64,000 bases of DNA, taken from contig JANJXG010000040.1 in the NCBI GenBank assembly GCA_024709145.1, positions 1-64,000 on the forward strand, in the 5' to 3' direction. Shown piece after piece: positions 24,777-33,443 of the stretch. The stretch comes from Bacteroidales bacterium. Its GTDB lineage: Bacteria > Bacteroidota > Bacteroidia > Bacteroidales > F082. A program made the translations under genes and the position numbers. Within the stretch, counting starts at the first letter, position 1; the number at the start of each line of letters is the position of its first letter. The notes beneath the pieces were generated by a model. The model saw nothing but the letters and a program-made list of their open reading frames with translations. It was not told where the DNA came from and did not search any database.

Positions 24777-27518
24777 TTAGTGTTGAACCATGATTTTTTG
24801 AACTGTTTTTGATTCATTTGATGTAACACTAAGGAAGTATACACCATTGGGAAGTTCAGCAGTTGAAATTCTGAATTCTTTCATTGATCTGGCATCAACT
24901 TTTTGCAGGAGAACCTGAGTATTAAACCTGTCAGTCAATTTTAATGTGAATGTATCATTGGCTAATTCATCAAACCTTACAGTTACATTGTCCCGTGCTG
25001 GATTGGGGAAGACACTGAAAGTCATTGGAAGCGGCGTAATTGTGAAATAATTATTGCTTTCATCAAAAATTAATGACGAATATATACTCTCAATTCTGAT
25101 CTTATAAAAAGCATGGGCATCCGTTCCAAGCGGTATATTCCAAACCCAGGTTGATCCAATGACGGATGTTGCGAGCGATGTAACAGATGTTGGTGCCGCA
25201 TCGTCAATTAAAAATATATTCACGGGTTCTGGAATATTGTCAATCCATGAAATCAGGTAACCTTGATTGGTATAGAGTATTTCATTGCCATTAGGTTGCA
25301 GCACTTCAATGGTCCCGCCAGGGGTATCAGCAAGACTAAAATCGAAATTACTGAAATCAGAAACACTGGCCGAGAAAGCGGTTACTCGGATATAATAGTC
25401 ATCACCAACAACATAAGTGAGTTCAGGAATGTCCCATACCCAGGTTGATCCTTCGTAGTTTGATACAAGCGTTGCCAGAAAATTACCTGGAGCTGTGCCA
25501 CCTTTGTACAATTCAATGTTAACCGGACCTGTGGCAAAATCAGAAGTCCATGAAATTAGGTATTCATTTCCTCTTAGCCATACGATACCATTCAGTGAAG
25601 GCTGCAAAACTTCAAGGGTACCTCCTGTGGGGTAGGCAATGATATCAAAAGAAGCGCCACTGTCTTGAACACTTGCATCATTGCTTGCACGTACCTGAAT
25701 TGTGTAGGCTCCTAATGCTAAGCCTGAAGGGACATTCCAAACCAGCGTAGATCCAACAACATCATTACCAAGCAAAACATTTCCGGGTTGAAGATAAACA
25801 TCTACCGGTCCGGGAACATTATCGTTCCAGCTGATCAGATATGAAGTCCCGCGTACGATATCCATTCCAGAAGTATTTGGTTGCAATACTTCGATGAAAG
25901 TGTTTTCGGGGTTGGTTAACAATGTGAAGAAGTTCGTGCTTTGGCCTGTGATTTCACCACTTTGATCGGCAACGATCACCTTGTAAGAAGCTGTTGTTGA
26001 AAGACTCCCGAGTATTGACCATACGTGTGTTGAACCAACAACATCAAGTGCTATGTCCATTGTATGGCGGGTAACTCTCAGGTTGTTAAAATAAAGAACT
26101 CTTTGTAGGTCGCTTGATGATTGGGCTTCGGTGTAAAAACGAATTGCGTCAGGAGCAGCTGTGATTGTAAAATTTTGATCATAAGTTTCAACACCATCGC
26201 GGCCGGTTCCGTATACACGAAGGGTTTCTTCGTCGACCATTTCAAAATTGAGATCCATGGCATTGTTTCCAAAATTGTTAAACATGGTCCCGCCTGTAAT
26301 GCTCACGGGAGCCACATCACCAGCCACATTAATGCGTAGAATTTCGGTGCCCAAAACGCCGCCTGAGTAAAGGATAATTCCTTTATCGCCCTCGCCGGCA
26401 GCGCCTGAGGCCCAATGAAAAGCCCAATCGAGAGAAAGTGTGCTACCTACTTCGAGTGGGGTTGATAATTCGCGGTCAGCCTTAACGAAATTTAAGGTAG
26501 AGGTGGTAGGATTGCTGTATGCACGAATTCCAAAAGAGGGATTGTCCATACCTGTAATTCCTGCCAGTGAAGGGTCACCTATAAAGTAGTCAGAAACACC
26601 GCCTGAACCATCATCCCCGTCGGAGATGTCCCACGGCTCAAAGCCTGATCCTTCGTTGTCACCATCAGCCCAGATTCCACCATAATTTCCGGCATCGTCA
26701 GAAGCAATTGTGAAAGGTTCTGTGCTATACAATTCCAAATCAACGTTTCCTGGAACATCATCAATCCATGAAATCAGGTATTGGGTTCCGCGAACCAACT
26801 TCAATCCTGCTTCATCAGGTTGTAGCACATCAATGTATGCTCCAGATGGTGAAATGCTGATAGTGAAATACTGGTCGCTAATGTCAGTTTTTGAGTTATC
26901 GTTATTGCTTGTGATTTTGACCTTGTACTTGGTTCCGGCCACAGTGTTATTTGGGATCGTCCACAAATAGGTTGAGGCGGGTGCTGCGCCTGCAATTAAT
27001 GTGGTGACAGGCAGCGCTAAATTTGTATAATCAATCAGTTCAAGTTTAAAACTACCTCCCAAATCTGTGTCCCAGGAAATCAGATAAGTAGAATTATTGA
27101 GCCAGTTAATACCTGTTGCATTCGGCTGTTGCAAACTCACATAGGTTCCGGGTGCTGATTCTGCCAGTTCAAAAACTTCACTATCATCAGTATAACTTGC
27201 AGATACAGTGCTTGTTACTCTAATGATATAATTATCACCAGGGGTATAAACAAGCTCATCGATATACCAGGAGTAAGTTGAATTTACAGTTGAGGCAACG
27301 ATGGGTGTAACCACATTTCCAGTGAGATTTACTAAATCTATTTTAACAGGCTGGGTAAAATTAGTGTTCCATGAAATCAGCTTCGTTGAACCGATCACCC
27401 ATACATCTCCAAGTTGGGGCTGCAATACTTCCACAAATGGTTGGGCTGTTGATGAAACTCCGATGAGTAGCAACAAAGCCACGAGTGCTGTTTTTGCGCG
27501 AGAGAATAAATGTTTCAT
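24777..27518 (-). CDS. T9SS-secreted protein with six Kre9/KNH-like repeats, one split by an inserted domain
   Basis: 913 residues with a signal peptide (about 1-25) and a type A T9SS sorting domain at the C-terminus (about 835-913; FSVFPNPARDNV then NGVYFLSV and QKIMVQH). Between them are six repeats of about 90 residues with the signature VLQP...YLISW...VWxIP, resembling the Ser/Thr-rich Kre9/KNH family: 29-118, 126-222, 228-264 plus 487-533, 541-627, 634-730 and 737-826. The third repeat is interrupted by about 220 residues (265-486) rich in Gly/Asp/Asn (WDISDGDDGSGG, FGIRAYSNP, YFNNLRV) that look like a separate jelly-roll-type domain. It is a surface or secreted protein, perhaps binding polysaccharide; no catalytic motif was recognised. 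Confidence 0.87.
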   Translation of the reverse strand: MKHLFSRAKTALVALLLLIGVSSTAQPFVEVLQPQLGDVWVIGSTKLISWNTNFTQPVKIDLVNLTGNVVTPIVASTVNSTYSWYIDELVYTPGDNYIIRVTSTVSASYTDDSEVFELAESAPGTYVSLQQPNATGINWLNNSTYLISWDTDLGGSFKLELIDYTNLALPVTTLIAGAAPASTYLWTIPNNTVAGTKYKVKITSNNDNSKTDISDQYFTISISPSGAYIDVLQPDEAGLKLVRGTQYLISWIDDVPGNVDLELYSTEPFTIASDDAGNYGGIWADGDNEGSGFEPWDISDGDDGSGGVSDYFIGDPSLAGITGMDNPSFGIRAYSNPTTSTLNFVKADRELSTPLEVGSTLSLDWAFHWASGAAGEGDKGIILYSGGVLGTEILRINVAGDVAPVSITGGTMFNNFGNNAMDLNFEMVDEETLRVYGTGRDGVETYDQNFTITAAPDAIRFYTEAQSSSDLQRVLYFNNLRVTRHTMDIALDVVGSTHVWSILGSLSTTASYKVIVADQSGEITGQSTNFFTLLTNPENTFIEVLQPNTSGMDIVRGTSYLISWNDNVPGPVDVYLQPGNVLLGNDVVGSTLVWNVPSGLALGAYTIQVRASNDASVQDSGASFDIIAYPTGGTLEVLQPSLNGIVWLRGNEYLISWTSDFATGPVNIELYKGGTAPGNFLATLVSNYEGSTWVWDIPELTYVVGDDYYIRVTAFSASVSDFSNFDFSLADTPGGTIEVLQPNGNEILYTNQGYLISWIDNIPEPVNIFLIDDAAPTSVTSLATSVIGSTWVWNIPLGTDAHAFYKIRIESIYSSLIFDESNNYFTITPLPMTFSVFPNPARDNVTVRFDELANDTFTLKLTDRFNTQVLLQKVDARSMKEFRISTAELPNGVYFLSVTSNESKTVQKIMVQH

Positions 27519-27552
27519 ATTGGTAGAATTGAATTGTTATTGATTTTTTTGA

Positions 27553-29079
27553 TTATTTCTTGATTAATTTTTTCGAAAAAACTTGTGATTCTGATCTTAC
27601 ACTTAAAATGTAGCTACCTGAAATGAGATTTGACAAATCAATTGATTTTTCGGTTATGTTTTCAGTAAGAGAAAATGCCACTTCAGAAATAATTTTTTGT
27701 CCCGATAAGGTATGTAATATTATCTCAAATGATTGATTTGCGAAATCTGAAACTGAAATATGCAGCATGTCAGTTACCGGATTAGGCCAAATCAAAACAA
27801 CATTATCGTGCATGTTTTGCAATCCCACTAATAAAGAAACATATTTCGCATAAGCCTGATATCCTGTAAAAAACAAATTTTTTGAACCATAAGAATAGTT
27901 CAACTCGAGAAGTCCATCATTGATTTGTTCCCAGGTGCTTCCATTCCATGTAAAGTAATCGCTTCCAGTAGTATTGCCATCTTCATCAAAAACATTATTC
28001 AGTAAGTCTTGATTAACCCATTGATTACCAATCCATAACTGAGAAATGGATGAAAGAATACTTCCAAATTGATTGTAAGTATAGAATGAGTTTGAGAAGT
28101 TGAGCCATTGTGTTGTCTGCCAGGTTTGGTGAAGTGCTGATTCCAGTTCACCGGCAGAAGTGTAAGTGTAACTAAGTTTATCACTAAAAATCCATCCACT
28201 TCCCAGCCACGATTTTCCGATATATTGACTAATGTTGAGCTGGCTGTCGTAGGTAAATTCTTCGCGATATACTTTTTGCCAGGCGTCCATACTCCACACC
28301 TGATATTCAGCGGTTGCCTGAGTATTATTGGTATTATAAGTAAACTCCAGATATTGCTCGTTCAGCCAATAAACTTCGTTCCACTTTTGACGTGTGAGGT
28401 TGAGTAAATTGTTGTTTGCATCATAAACCAATAATTCGTAAAAATCATTTACCCATTGGCCTTCAAACCAATTTTCACGAAGTGTTGCAACAATATTCCC
28501 TACCACATCTAAACTATTATTTATGCGATAATTATTCAGCCATTGACCACTTTCCCAATTTTGCCATGTGGAAGTCAAAATTTGAAAATTATCGTAAGTA
28601 TGAGTAACTTTTGTTGCGTTTGACCAGGATCCGGCTGACCAAATCTGTGTTGTTACAGAGCTAACATTTCCTTGACTATCGTAGCTGCGGCTTTCCATGG
28701 CACGATTGACCCAACTTCCATTTTCAAGCTGTTTTGTAATAGTTACCAAAAGTTTACCATTGTTGTTGTGAAGGAATGTATGTCGTTTTGGATTTTCAGT
28801 TGTAGAATAGATGATGATCGTATCAGGTAAAAACGTAACCTGATCCATCAATTTTTGATTATCTCGTTTATTGAAAGCGTTTATTTTAGAAGCATCAGTT
28901 TCCTGAATAATTCGGCTTACTGCAGATGAATTCCAAACCTGAGACAAATTATGAAGAATATCAGCCTTAAATATATCTTGCTTATTCTCAATTTTGGAAT
29001 CATCTGTTTGGGCGCAAACATAGATTCCCCGAGTAAGCATTACGAAAAGCAAAAGAAAAGCTGGTAAAACTACCTTCAT
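27553..29079 (-). CDS. T9SS-secreted protein of ten 29-residue W-rich (YD-like) repeats
   Basis: 508 residues from the chosen ATG. The longer frame starts at 29115, but ATG 29079 gives a normal signal peptide (MKVVLPAFLLLFVMLTRG). The centre is built from about ten consecutive units of almost exactly 29 residues, each with the pattern Y-D/N-x-x-x-N ... W-x-x-x-x-W-x-N (for example TYDNFQIL, WQNWESGQWLNN). This resembles RHS/YD repeats but with a double-Trp spacing. The C-terminus is a T9SS type A domain (IWPNPVTDMLHI ... SGSYILSV ... SKKLIKK). It is a secreted or surface-attached structural protein of unknown role. It lies 35 bp upstream of the next T9SS gene and may be co-transcribed with it. 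Confidence 0.85.
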   Translation of the reverse strand: MKVVLPAFLLLFVMLTRGIYVCAQTDDSKIENKQDIFKADILHNLSQVWNSSAVSRIIQETDASKINAFNKRDNQKLMDQVTFLPDTIIIYSTTENPKRHTFLHNNNGKLLVTITKQLENGSWVNRAMESRSYDSQGNVSSVTTQIWSAGSWSNATKVTHTYDNFQILTSTWQNWESGQWLNNYRINNSLDVVGNIVATLRENWFEGQWVNDFYELLVYDANNNLLNLTRQKWNEVYWLNEQYLEFTYNTNNTQATAEYQVWSMDAWQKVYREEFTYDSQLNISQYIGKSWLGSGWIFSDKLSYTYTSAGELESALHQTWQTTQWLNFSNSFYTYNQFGSILSSISQLWIGNQWVNQDLLNNVFDEDGNTTGSDYFTWNGSTWEQINDGLLELNYSYGSKNLFFTGYQAYAKYVSLLVGLQNMHDNVVLIWPNPVTDMLHISVSDFANQSFEIILHTLSGQKIISEVAFSLTENITEKSIDLSNLISGSYILSVRSESQVFSKKLIKK

Positions 29080-29271
29080 TTGACTGTAATTTACAATAAA
29101 ACAATATTTTCCCAATTCTTATTATCAAGAATTATACCGCAAATTACTTACAATTAACTATGTGCTGAAAATGAAGCACAAATGTGCCAATTCCGGAATC
29201 GCAAAGTTGCTGAGATTTCCATTTTTTGGAAATGTTTTCCTGAATTGAGGTAGTGAAAAAAGAAAGGGTCA

Positions 29272-29877
29272 TTAATGTTGATTCTGTATTGGAAAGTCAG
29301 CTAACAATTCTGAAATTTTCTTTACCTGACCTGAAAGATCGGTTTTACCGTCATTTAGAATAACGAAGTGGCTTAAAGGTATTTTCACTTCATCCGGCCA
29401 TTGTTTTTGCATTCTTAACCGAATGGATGCCTCGTCGGTATGATCACGAAGCATGATTCTGGCAAGTCTTAAGTGTTCAGGTGCCGATATATAAATGACG
29501 CAATCAAAATCAAGGTTTCGGTTCTTTTCAAATAAAATTGCCGCTTCATAAATTGTAAAAGGATAATTTCGACGTTGCAAAAGCCACTCGCTGTATTTCT
29601 TTTTTACCTCGGGATGAATTCTTTCCTCAACAAACGCCAGTGAATCAGCATCGTTAAATATATGATCTGCGAGTCGTTTTTTATTCAGAACCCCATCGTT
29701 TGAATAAATTTGGGCTCCAAACCTTTCGATCATCTGTATTTTGATGGCTGGCAACTGGTAAGCATCTTTGGCGATCAAATCAGCATAAAAAACAGGTACG
29801 TTTAGCTCTTCAAAGAGCTTGCAAACCAATGTCTTGCCGCTGCCAATATTGCCGGTCACAGCTACTTTCAGGCTCAT
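29272..29877 (-). CDS. coaE: Dephospho-CoA kinase
   Basis: 201 residues. P-loop GNIGSGKT (9-16), the VPVFYADLIAKDAY segment that follows it, ERIHPEV for substrate binding and the LID region with LRLARIMLRD are all typical. It catalyses the last step of coenzyme A synthesis, phosphorylating dephospho-CoA. It overlaps the end of the ybbR-like gene by 4 bp (ATGA), so the two are translationally coupled. The cluster DUF1573-yajC-ybbR-coaE is a recurring order in Bacteroidota. Confidence 0.95.
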   Translation of the reverse strand: MSLKVAVTGNIGSGKTLVCKLFEELNVPVFYADLIAKDAYQLPAIKIQMIERFGAQIYSNDGVLNKKRLADHIFNDADSLAFVEERIHPEVKKKYSEWLLQRRNYPFTIYEAAILFEKNRNLDFDCVIYISAPEHLRLARIMLRDHTDEASIRLRMQKQWPDEVKIPLSHFVILNDGKTDLSGQVKKISELLADFPIQNQH

Positions 29878-30851
29878 TGAGGCAAAATATATTCAATTTG
29901 ATTAGGTTCGATGCGAATGTTTTTAATTTTTCCCGGTTGCTCCAAGAGCCTAACGCCCAGAAACTTTTGTCTGGCAGCCAACCCGTTTGTATCAAGTTGA
30001 AGGTAAAACTGGTCTTCAGTAATGAGTTTATAGTCTCTGAGAGCAACAGAATATATCACGTTGACAACAGTCGGGAAAACTTTAATCTTCAGCTTTCCAG
30101 GTTTACTAATCTTTATTGGAATTGAGGCTTCCGTGAATTTTTCAACTGTAAAGGTTGCCGACACAAATTTGCTTTTCACTTGTAAAACCATTGGGTCGAA
30201 ATCCAAAGGCAATTCGGATGTAAAAGTTTCACTCACATTTGTTGCCTGAAAAAGCTTGGTTGGGATATATCTGATGGTATCCAGGACAGAAGACGGTCCA
30301 AAAATATTAAGACTATCGGGAATTACTCTTGCTTCGCCATAAAGGTTAAACTGATCTTTGAAAGCTAAACGATGCAGCACTTTAACTGGAACTTTTTTCC
30401 CGCTTAGCAGCTCAGCAGTAAAGTAGACATCGCCATCTTGCAGTTGTAAATCGTTTTCATCGACTGCAAAAACGGATCCAAGGTAAGTTCGCAGGCTTGC
30501 TGAGGTTATGTAAAAGGTATTCTGATTTTGTTTTCTGACAACCAATTGATCCAATGGCACACTTACCACATTTTGATCTTTAGAGGCTGGCAACAAAGCA
30601 AGGAGTTTAAAACCTCTTGCACTGATAGTCAGGTTAATGGTGTGTTGTGATTGTGAGGCGGAAAGCCAGTATTCAGCTGGTGGAGAAGTTAAACTGATTT
30701 TTACCTGAAGGTTTTCAGTGTAGGTATCAGCTAGTTTGACAAAAAGCCAAAGAACGGTGGAAAATGCCAGAAAGAAGAGAAAAGCGCGCAATCTCCTTTT
30801 TTTTGGGGCGTCCACCCGCAAGCTTAATTCGGATGATTGGTTTATGGCCAT
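29874..30851 (-). CDS. YbbR-like (CdaR-like) membrane-anchored protein
   Basis: 325 residues. A basic N-terminus (KKRRLRAF) precedes one transmembrane helix (about 22-40); the rest is extracytoplasmic and consists of two to three YbbR-type beta domains (ILNLTISARGF-like strands near 75, PVKVLHRL near 175, PIKISKPGKLKIKV near 245). In Firmicutes the YbbR protein CdaR regulates the c-di-AMP cyclase CdaA; here the cyclase gene is not adjacent, so the role is inferred by family only. It overlaps coaE by 4 bp. A terminator lies between yajC and this gene, which may reduce its transcription from the upstream promoter. Confidence 0.88.
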   Translation of the reverse strand: MAINQSSELSLRVDAPKKRRLRAFLFFLAFSTVLWLFVKLADTYTENLQVKISLTSPPAEYWLSASQSQHTINLTISARGFKLLALLPASKDQNVVSVPLDQLVVRKQNQNTFYITSASLRTYLGSVFAVDENDLQLQDGDVYFTAELLSGKKVPVKVLHRLAFKDQFNLYGEARVIPDSLNIFGPSSVLDTIRYIPTKLFQATNVSETFTSELPLDFDPMVLQVKSKFVSATFTVEKFTEASIPIKISKPGKLKIKVFPTVVNVIYSVALRDYKLITEDQFYLQLDTNGLAARQKFLGVRLLEQPGKIKNIRIEPNQIEYILPQ

Positions 30852-30873
30852 AGAAGAAAAAATCTTGCTTATT

Positions 30874-30908
30874 GAAAAAACAACAGGCCGTCAAAGTTTG
30901 ACGGCCTG
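30874..30908 (-). terminator. Intrinsic terminator between yajC and the ybbR-like gene
   Basis: CAGGCCGTCAAA (30884-30895) and its perfect complement (30897-30908) form a near-perfect 25-nt palindrome; on the minus strand it is followed by TTGTTTTTT. It lies 9 bp after the yajC stop codon in the restored frame and about 23 bp before the ybbR start. Confidence 0.87.
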
Positions 30909-30916
30909 ATAAAGGA

Positions 30917-31242
30917 TTATTTCGCCAGGCCAACCTGTGTGTTGTCCGAGATGATGGCACTTTTTTCGACCATAAGTTTGTTGCCACCTTCTACTTCGAG
31001 GAGGATCGTGGTTTCTTTTACTTCAGCGATTTTGCCGTGAATACCGCCAATGGTAATCACCTTATCACCTTTTTCAAAGCTTCACGGAATTTTCGTTGTT
31101 CTTTGGCTTTTTTCATTTGTGGTCTGATAAAGAAAAAGTAAAAGACCACCATAATAAGAATGAGGGGCAGGAACGACATCAATCCACCGGCTTCCTGTCC
31201 TTCGGCCGGAGGTGCAAACAATAAAATGTTAAGCATATTCAT
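30917..31242 (-). pseudogene. yajC: YajC, Sec translocon accessory subunit, interrupted by a one-base frameshift
   Basis: The first 61 codons (31242-31057) encode the YajC N-terminus: short lumenal segment, one transmembrane helix ([18 protein letters not shown]) and the charged [17 protein letters not shown] region, then a premature TGA. The rest of a normal YajC ([19 protein letters not shown] and onward) is intact in the -1 frame from 31069 down to a TAA at 30917, with no further stop, and would give about 108 residues. The break is at an A-run (31070-31074 on the plus strand, five bases instead of six). The likely causes are a sequencing indel or a recent mutation; a programmed -1 shift at AAA-AAG would also restore the frame. 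YajC assists SecDF in protein export. Confidence 0.88.
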
Positions 31243-31251
31243 AGGGATAAA

Positions 31252-31722
31252 TTAAAAAGATTCGGGTGTAGCTACCTGAGCCTTCAGGCGCAGGATCGTT
31301 GTTTGAGGTTTACCGTTTGTTATGACCGTGATTGTTTTGTTTTGAATTCCACGCTGACCCTCAGAATTGAAAGTGACTTCAAGTTTGCCTTCAGCTCCCG
31401 GTTTTATCGGTTCTTTGGTGTATTTACTTGCAGTACAACCACAACTCGCACTCACAGAACTAACGATCAGGTCGGCGTTGCCTTTATTGGTAAACTTAAA
31501 AATATGAACCACTTTCTCGCCTTGTATGAGCTTGCCAAAATCGTGCTCAGTATTATTGAAACTGATCTCTGCCAGTGCGTTGTTGGAGCTTTCGGTAGCT
31601 GATTTCGGATTGTTTATTAAGGCAGGATTGCGTTCTGATGGGGATTGCTCACATGAAACAAATAAGACAACACCCAGAAGCAGGGTTTGTAACTGATTTT
31701 TAAAAAAGGTAAATGTTACCAT
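31252..31722 (-). CDS. DUF1573 lipoprotein
   Basis: 156 residues. A lipoprotein signal peptide ends in LFVSC (Cys24), followed by a DUF1573 domain with its signature strands: EHDFGKLIQGEKV, FKFTNKGNADLIV, SASCGCTAS and PIKPGAEGKLEVTFNS. The domain is an ASPM/Hydin-like beta sandwich, common in Bacteroidota; its function is unknown. An in-frame TTG at 31725 is not needed, since ATG 31722 follows directly. It is the first gene of the unit leading into yajC (9-bp gap), driven by a well-formed promoter. Confidence 0.9.
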   Translation of the reverse strand: MVTFTFFKNQLQTLLLGVVLFVSCEQSPSERNPALINNPKSATESSNNALAEISFNNTEHDFGKLIQGEKVVHIFKFTNKGNADLIVSSVSASCGCTASKYTKEPIKPGAEGKLEVTFNSEGQRGIQNKTITVITNGKPQTTILRLKAQVATPESF

Positions 31723-31753
31723 CAAACAACGAATTTTATTTTCCTCTCGCTTG

Positions 31754-31783
31754 CAAAAGTAGGAAAATTTGGTGAAGCAGCAA
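31754..31783 (-). promoter_or_regulatory. Bacteroidota-type promoter of the DUF1573-yajC unit
   Basis: Minus-strand TTG (31781-31783), a 19-bp spacer and TACTTTTG (31754-31761): an exact consensus match. The transcript would start near 31747, about 25 nt before ATG 31722. Confidence 0.78.
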
Positions 31784-31788
31784 GCCGT

Positions 31789-32973
31789 CTAATTTCCGCT
31801 TCCGAAAATGGTTACTGATCCTCTGTAAACTTCATTACTCTTAAAACCTTCGCATTGAAGCACATAGAAATAAACGCCATCACTTAAACCTTCGCCTCCC
31901 CAATCATTGTTATAATTACCCGACTCGTAAACTTTTCGTCCGTGGCGATTGAAAATAACCAGTGAAGTCTTTTTATAATAATCACCAAGCGGTCTGATGG
32001 CACCATCAGCTGAGATGGATTTCATTGGATTGTCGTCGATTTCCTCAGCAGAGCCTTCGGTAATTACAAGCACATCATTGATGTTATCGCCATTTGGTGT
32101 GATGATATTTGGAATGTTCAACCTGATAGGAAGAACCTTTACATCTTTGAAATAAACTGTATCGCAGCCATATTGGTTAAAAACAGTTAATGCCACTGTG
32201 TAGTCATCAATTTCAGTATAGGTATGCATTGGGGTAGGCAAATCAATCCTGGGACTGTTATCACCCATTTCCCAAAATTGACTGTTTACCTGAACTGAAT
32301 CAGCAGATTTGTTTACGAATTCAAAGTTTACATAAGGTTTTTGGATAAAGGCAGTATCAGGATCGGCAAGTATTTCGATGACAGGATTGGGGTAAGCTTT
32401 CGTAAAGACAGAATCCGTTTGAATACAACCATTCGGATCAAAAACCTGAACATAATACCACAAATGAGCCTTTAATCCAATTGCCAGAGATGGATCACCC
32501 GGGGCAATCTGAATTGGCCTGACATCCCATGCTATGATATAGGGTCCCCCTTGACCGCTTGCAAACGCTTTTACCATGGCAGTATTTCCATTGTCGTTGT
32601 CGCCATTGGTGCAGGTCAGCTGCATTTGCTCGAAAGAGATTTCCGCAACCGGAAAAACCTCAACAATAAAAGGCTCGCTGATGCATTCTTCCAGGGTTTG
32701 ATTATCGGTAATTTTGACAGTTATTGATTGATTTGCAATAGCATCAAAAGTTATAACGGATGTCGTCAGTCCATTGTAAGACCATTCATAGCTGAAATTT
32801 GAACCCTGCGGCGCTTCCAAAACGACTGAAGTGCCAGAACATACAGGCATTTGCTGCTGGCTGGTGATTGTACACTCGGGTTGGGCAAGGATATCCTCGT
32901 GTGACAATAACAGACAAAACAGAATCAGCATGAAGATTTTGAGATACAAACGGGATTTTCCAAAATTCGACAT
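31789..32973 (-). CDS. T9SS type B secreted protein with PKD-like and gliding-motility C-terminal domains
   Basis: 394 residues. A signal peptide (about 1-31, ending ILAQ) is followed by Ig-like beta domains, a PKD-like domain (about 225-280; FWEMGDNSPR, HTYTEIDDYTVALTV) and a CHU_C-type gliding-motility-associated C-terminal domain with IITPNGDNINDVL, IFNRHGRKVY and SDGVYFYVL. This C-terminus is the type B signal for export by the T9SS, after which the protein is attached or released at the cell surface. No enzymatic motif is visible. It lies between a CoA-binding-protein gene and DUF1573, on the same strand as both. Confidence 0.88.
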   Translation of the reverse strand: MSNFGKSRLYLKIFMLILFCLLLSHEDILAQPECTITSQQQMPVCSGTSVVLEAPQGSNFSYEWSYNGLTTSVITFDAIANQSITVKITDNQTLEECISEPFIVEVFPVAEISFEQMQLTCTNGDNDNGNTAMVKAFASGQGGPYIIAWDVRPIQIAPGDPSLAIGLKAHLWYYVQVFDPNGCIQTDSVFTKAYPNPVIEILADPDTAFIQKPYVNFEFVNKSADSVQVNSQFWEMGDNSPRIDLPTPMHTYTEIDDYTVALTVFNQYGCDTVYFKDVKVLPIRLNIPNIITPNGDNINDVLVITEGSAEEIDDNPMKSISADGAIRPLGDYYKKTSLVIFNRHGRKVYESGNYNNDWGGEGLSDGVYFYVLQCEGFKSNEVYRGSVTIFGSGN

Positions 32974-33029
32974 AGCAAAAGGTAACCTTATTGTGTTGAA
33001 TGGTAATAAATTACTTGATCATACTTCCA

Positions 33030-33392
33030 TTAAAAAGTCCCACTGCTTAACATGACCAAAGTACAGTCCTGAACGGTTTCAATGCCGTTTTGTTGTGCAA
33101 GCAATAAAAAAGCCTGATTTTCGGTACCCGGGTTGAAAATAATCCTTTTGGGTTTAAGTGAAATAAGGTGGTTGACATACCCTTCCTGACGCATTGGATT
33201 GAGATACAGCGAAACTGTATCAATAGTTAATTTAGTCGGAATTTCTATGAGGATCTCGGTGCTGTCGATCATGCCTTTCCGGTTACCTACAGCAACAACC
33301 TTATGGCCATATGCGTTTAATTTTCTGACAGCCATAAAAGAGAACCTCTCAGGTTTGGCAGAAGCGCCCAAAACTAAAACTGTTTCTTTCAT
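33030..33392 (-). CDS. CoA-binding domain protein (YccU-like)
   Basis: 120 residues forming a single Rossmann-type CoA_binding domain: VLVLGASAKPERFSFMAVRKL at the N-terminus, GHKVVAVGNRK, the VSLYLNP strand and IIFNPGTEN. Small stand-alone members of this family bind CoA or nucleotides; the physiological role is not established. It lies about 50 bp downstream of a KAS III-like gene on the same strand, which may indicate a link to acyl-CoA metabolism. Confidence 0.87.
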   Translation of the reverse strand: MKETVLVLGASAKPERFSFMAVRKLNAYGHKVVAVGNRKGMIDSTEILIEIPTKLTIDTVSLYLNPMRQEGYVNHLISLKPKRIIFNPGTENQAFLLLAQQNGIETVQDCTLVMLSSGTF

Positions 33393-33443
33393 TTTATTGA
33401 GCTTGTATGATGTAACCGACGAAATGTCAGGTTTTATCAGTTT

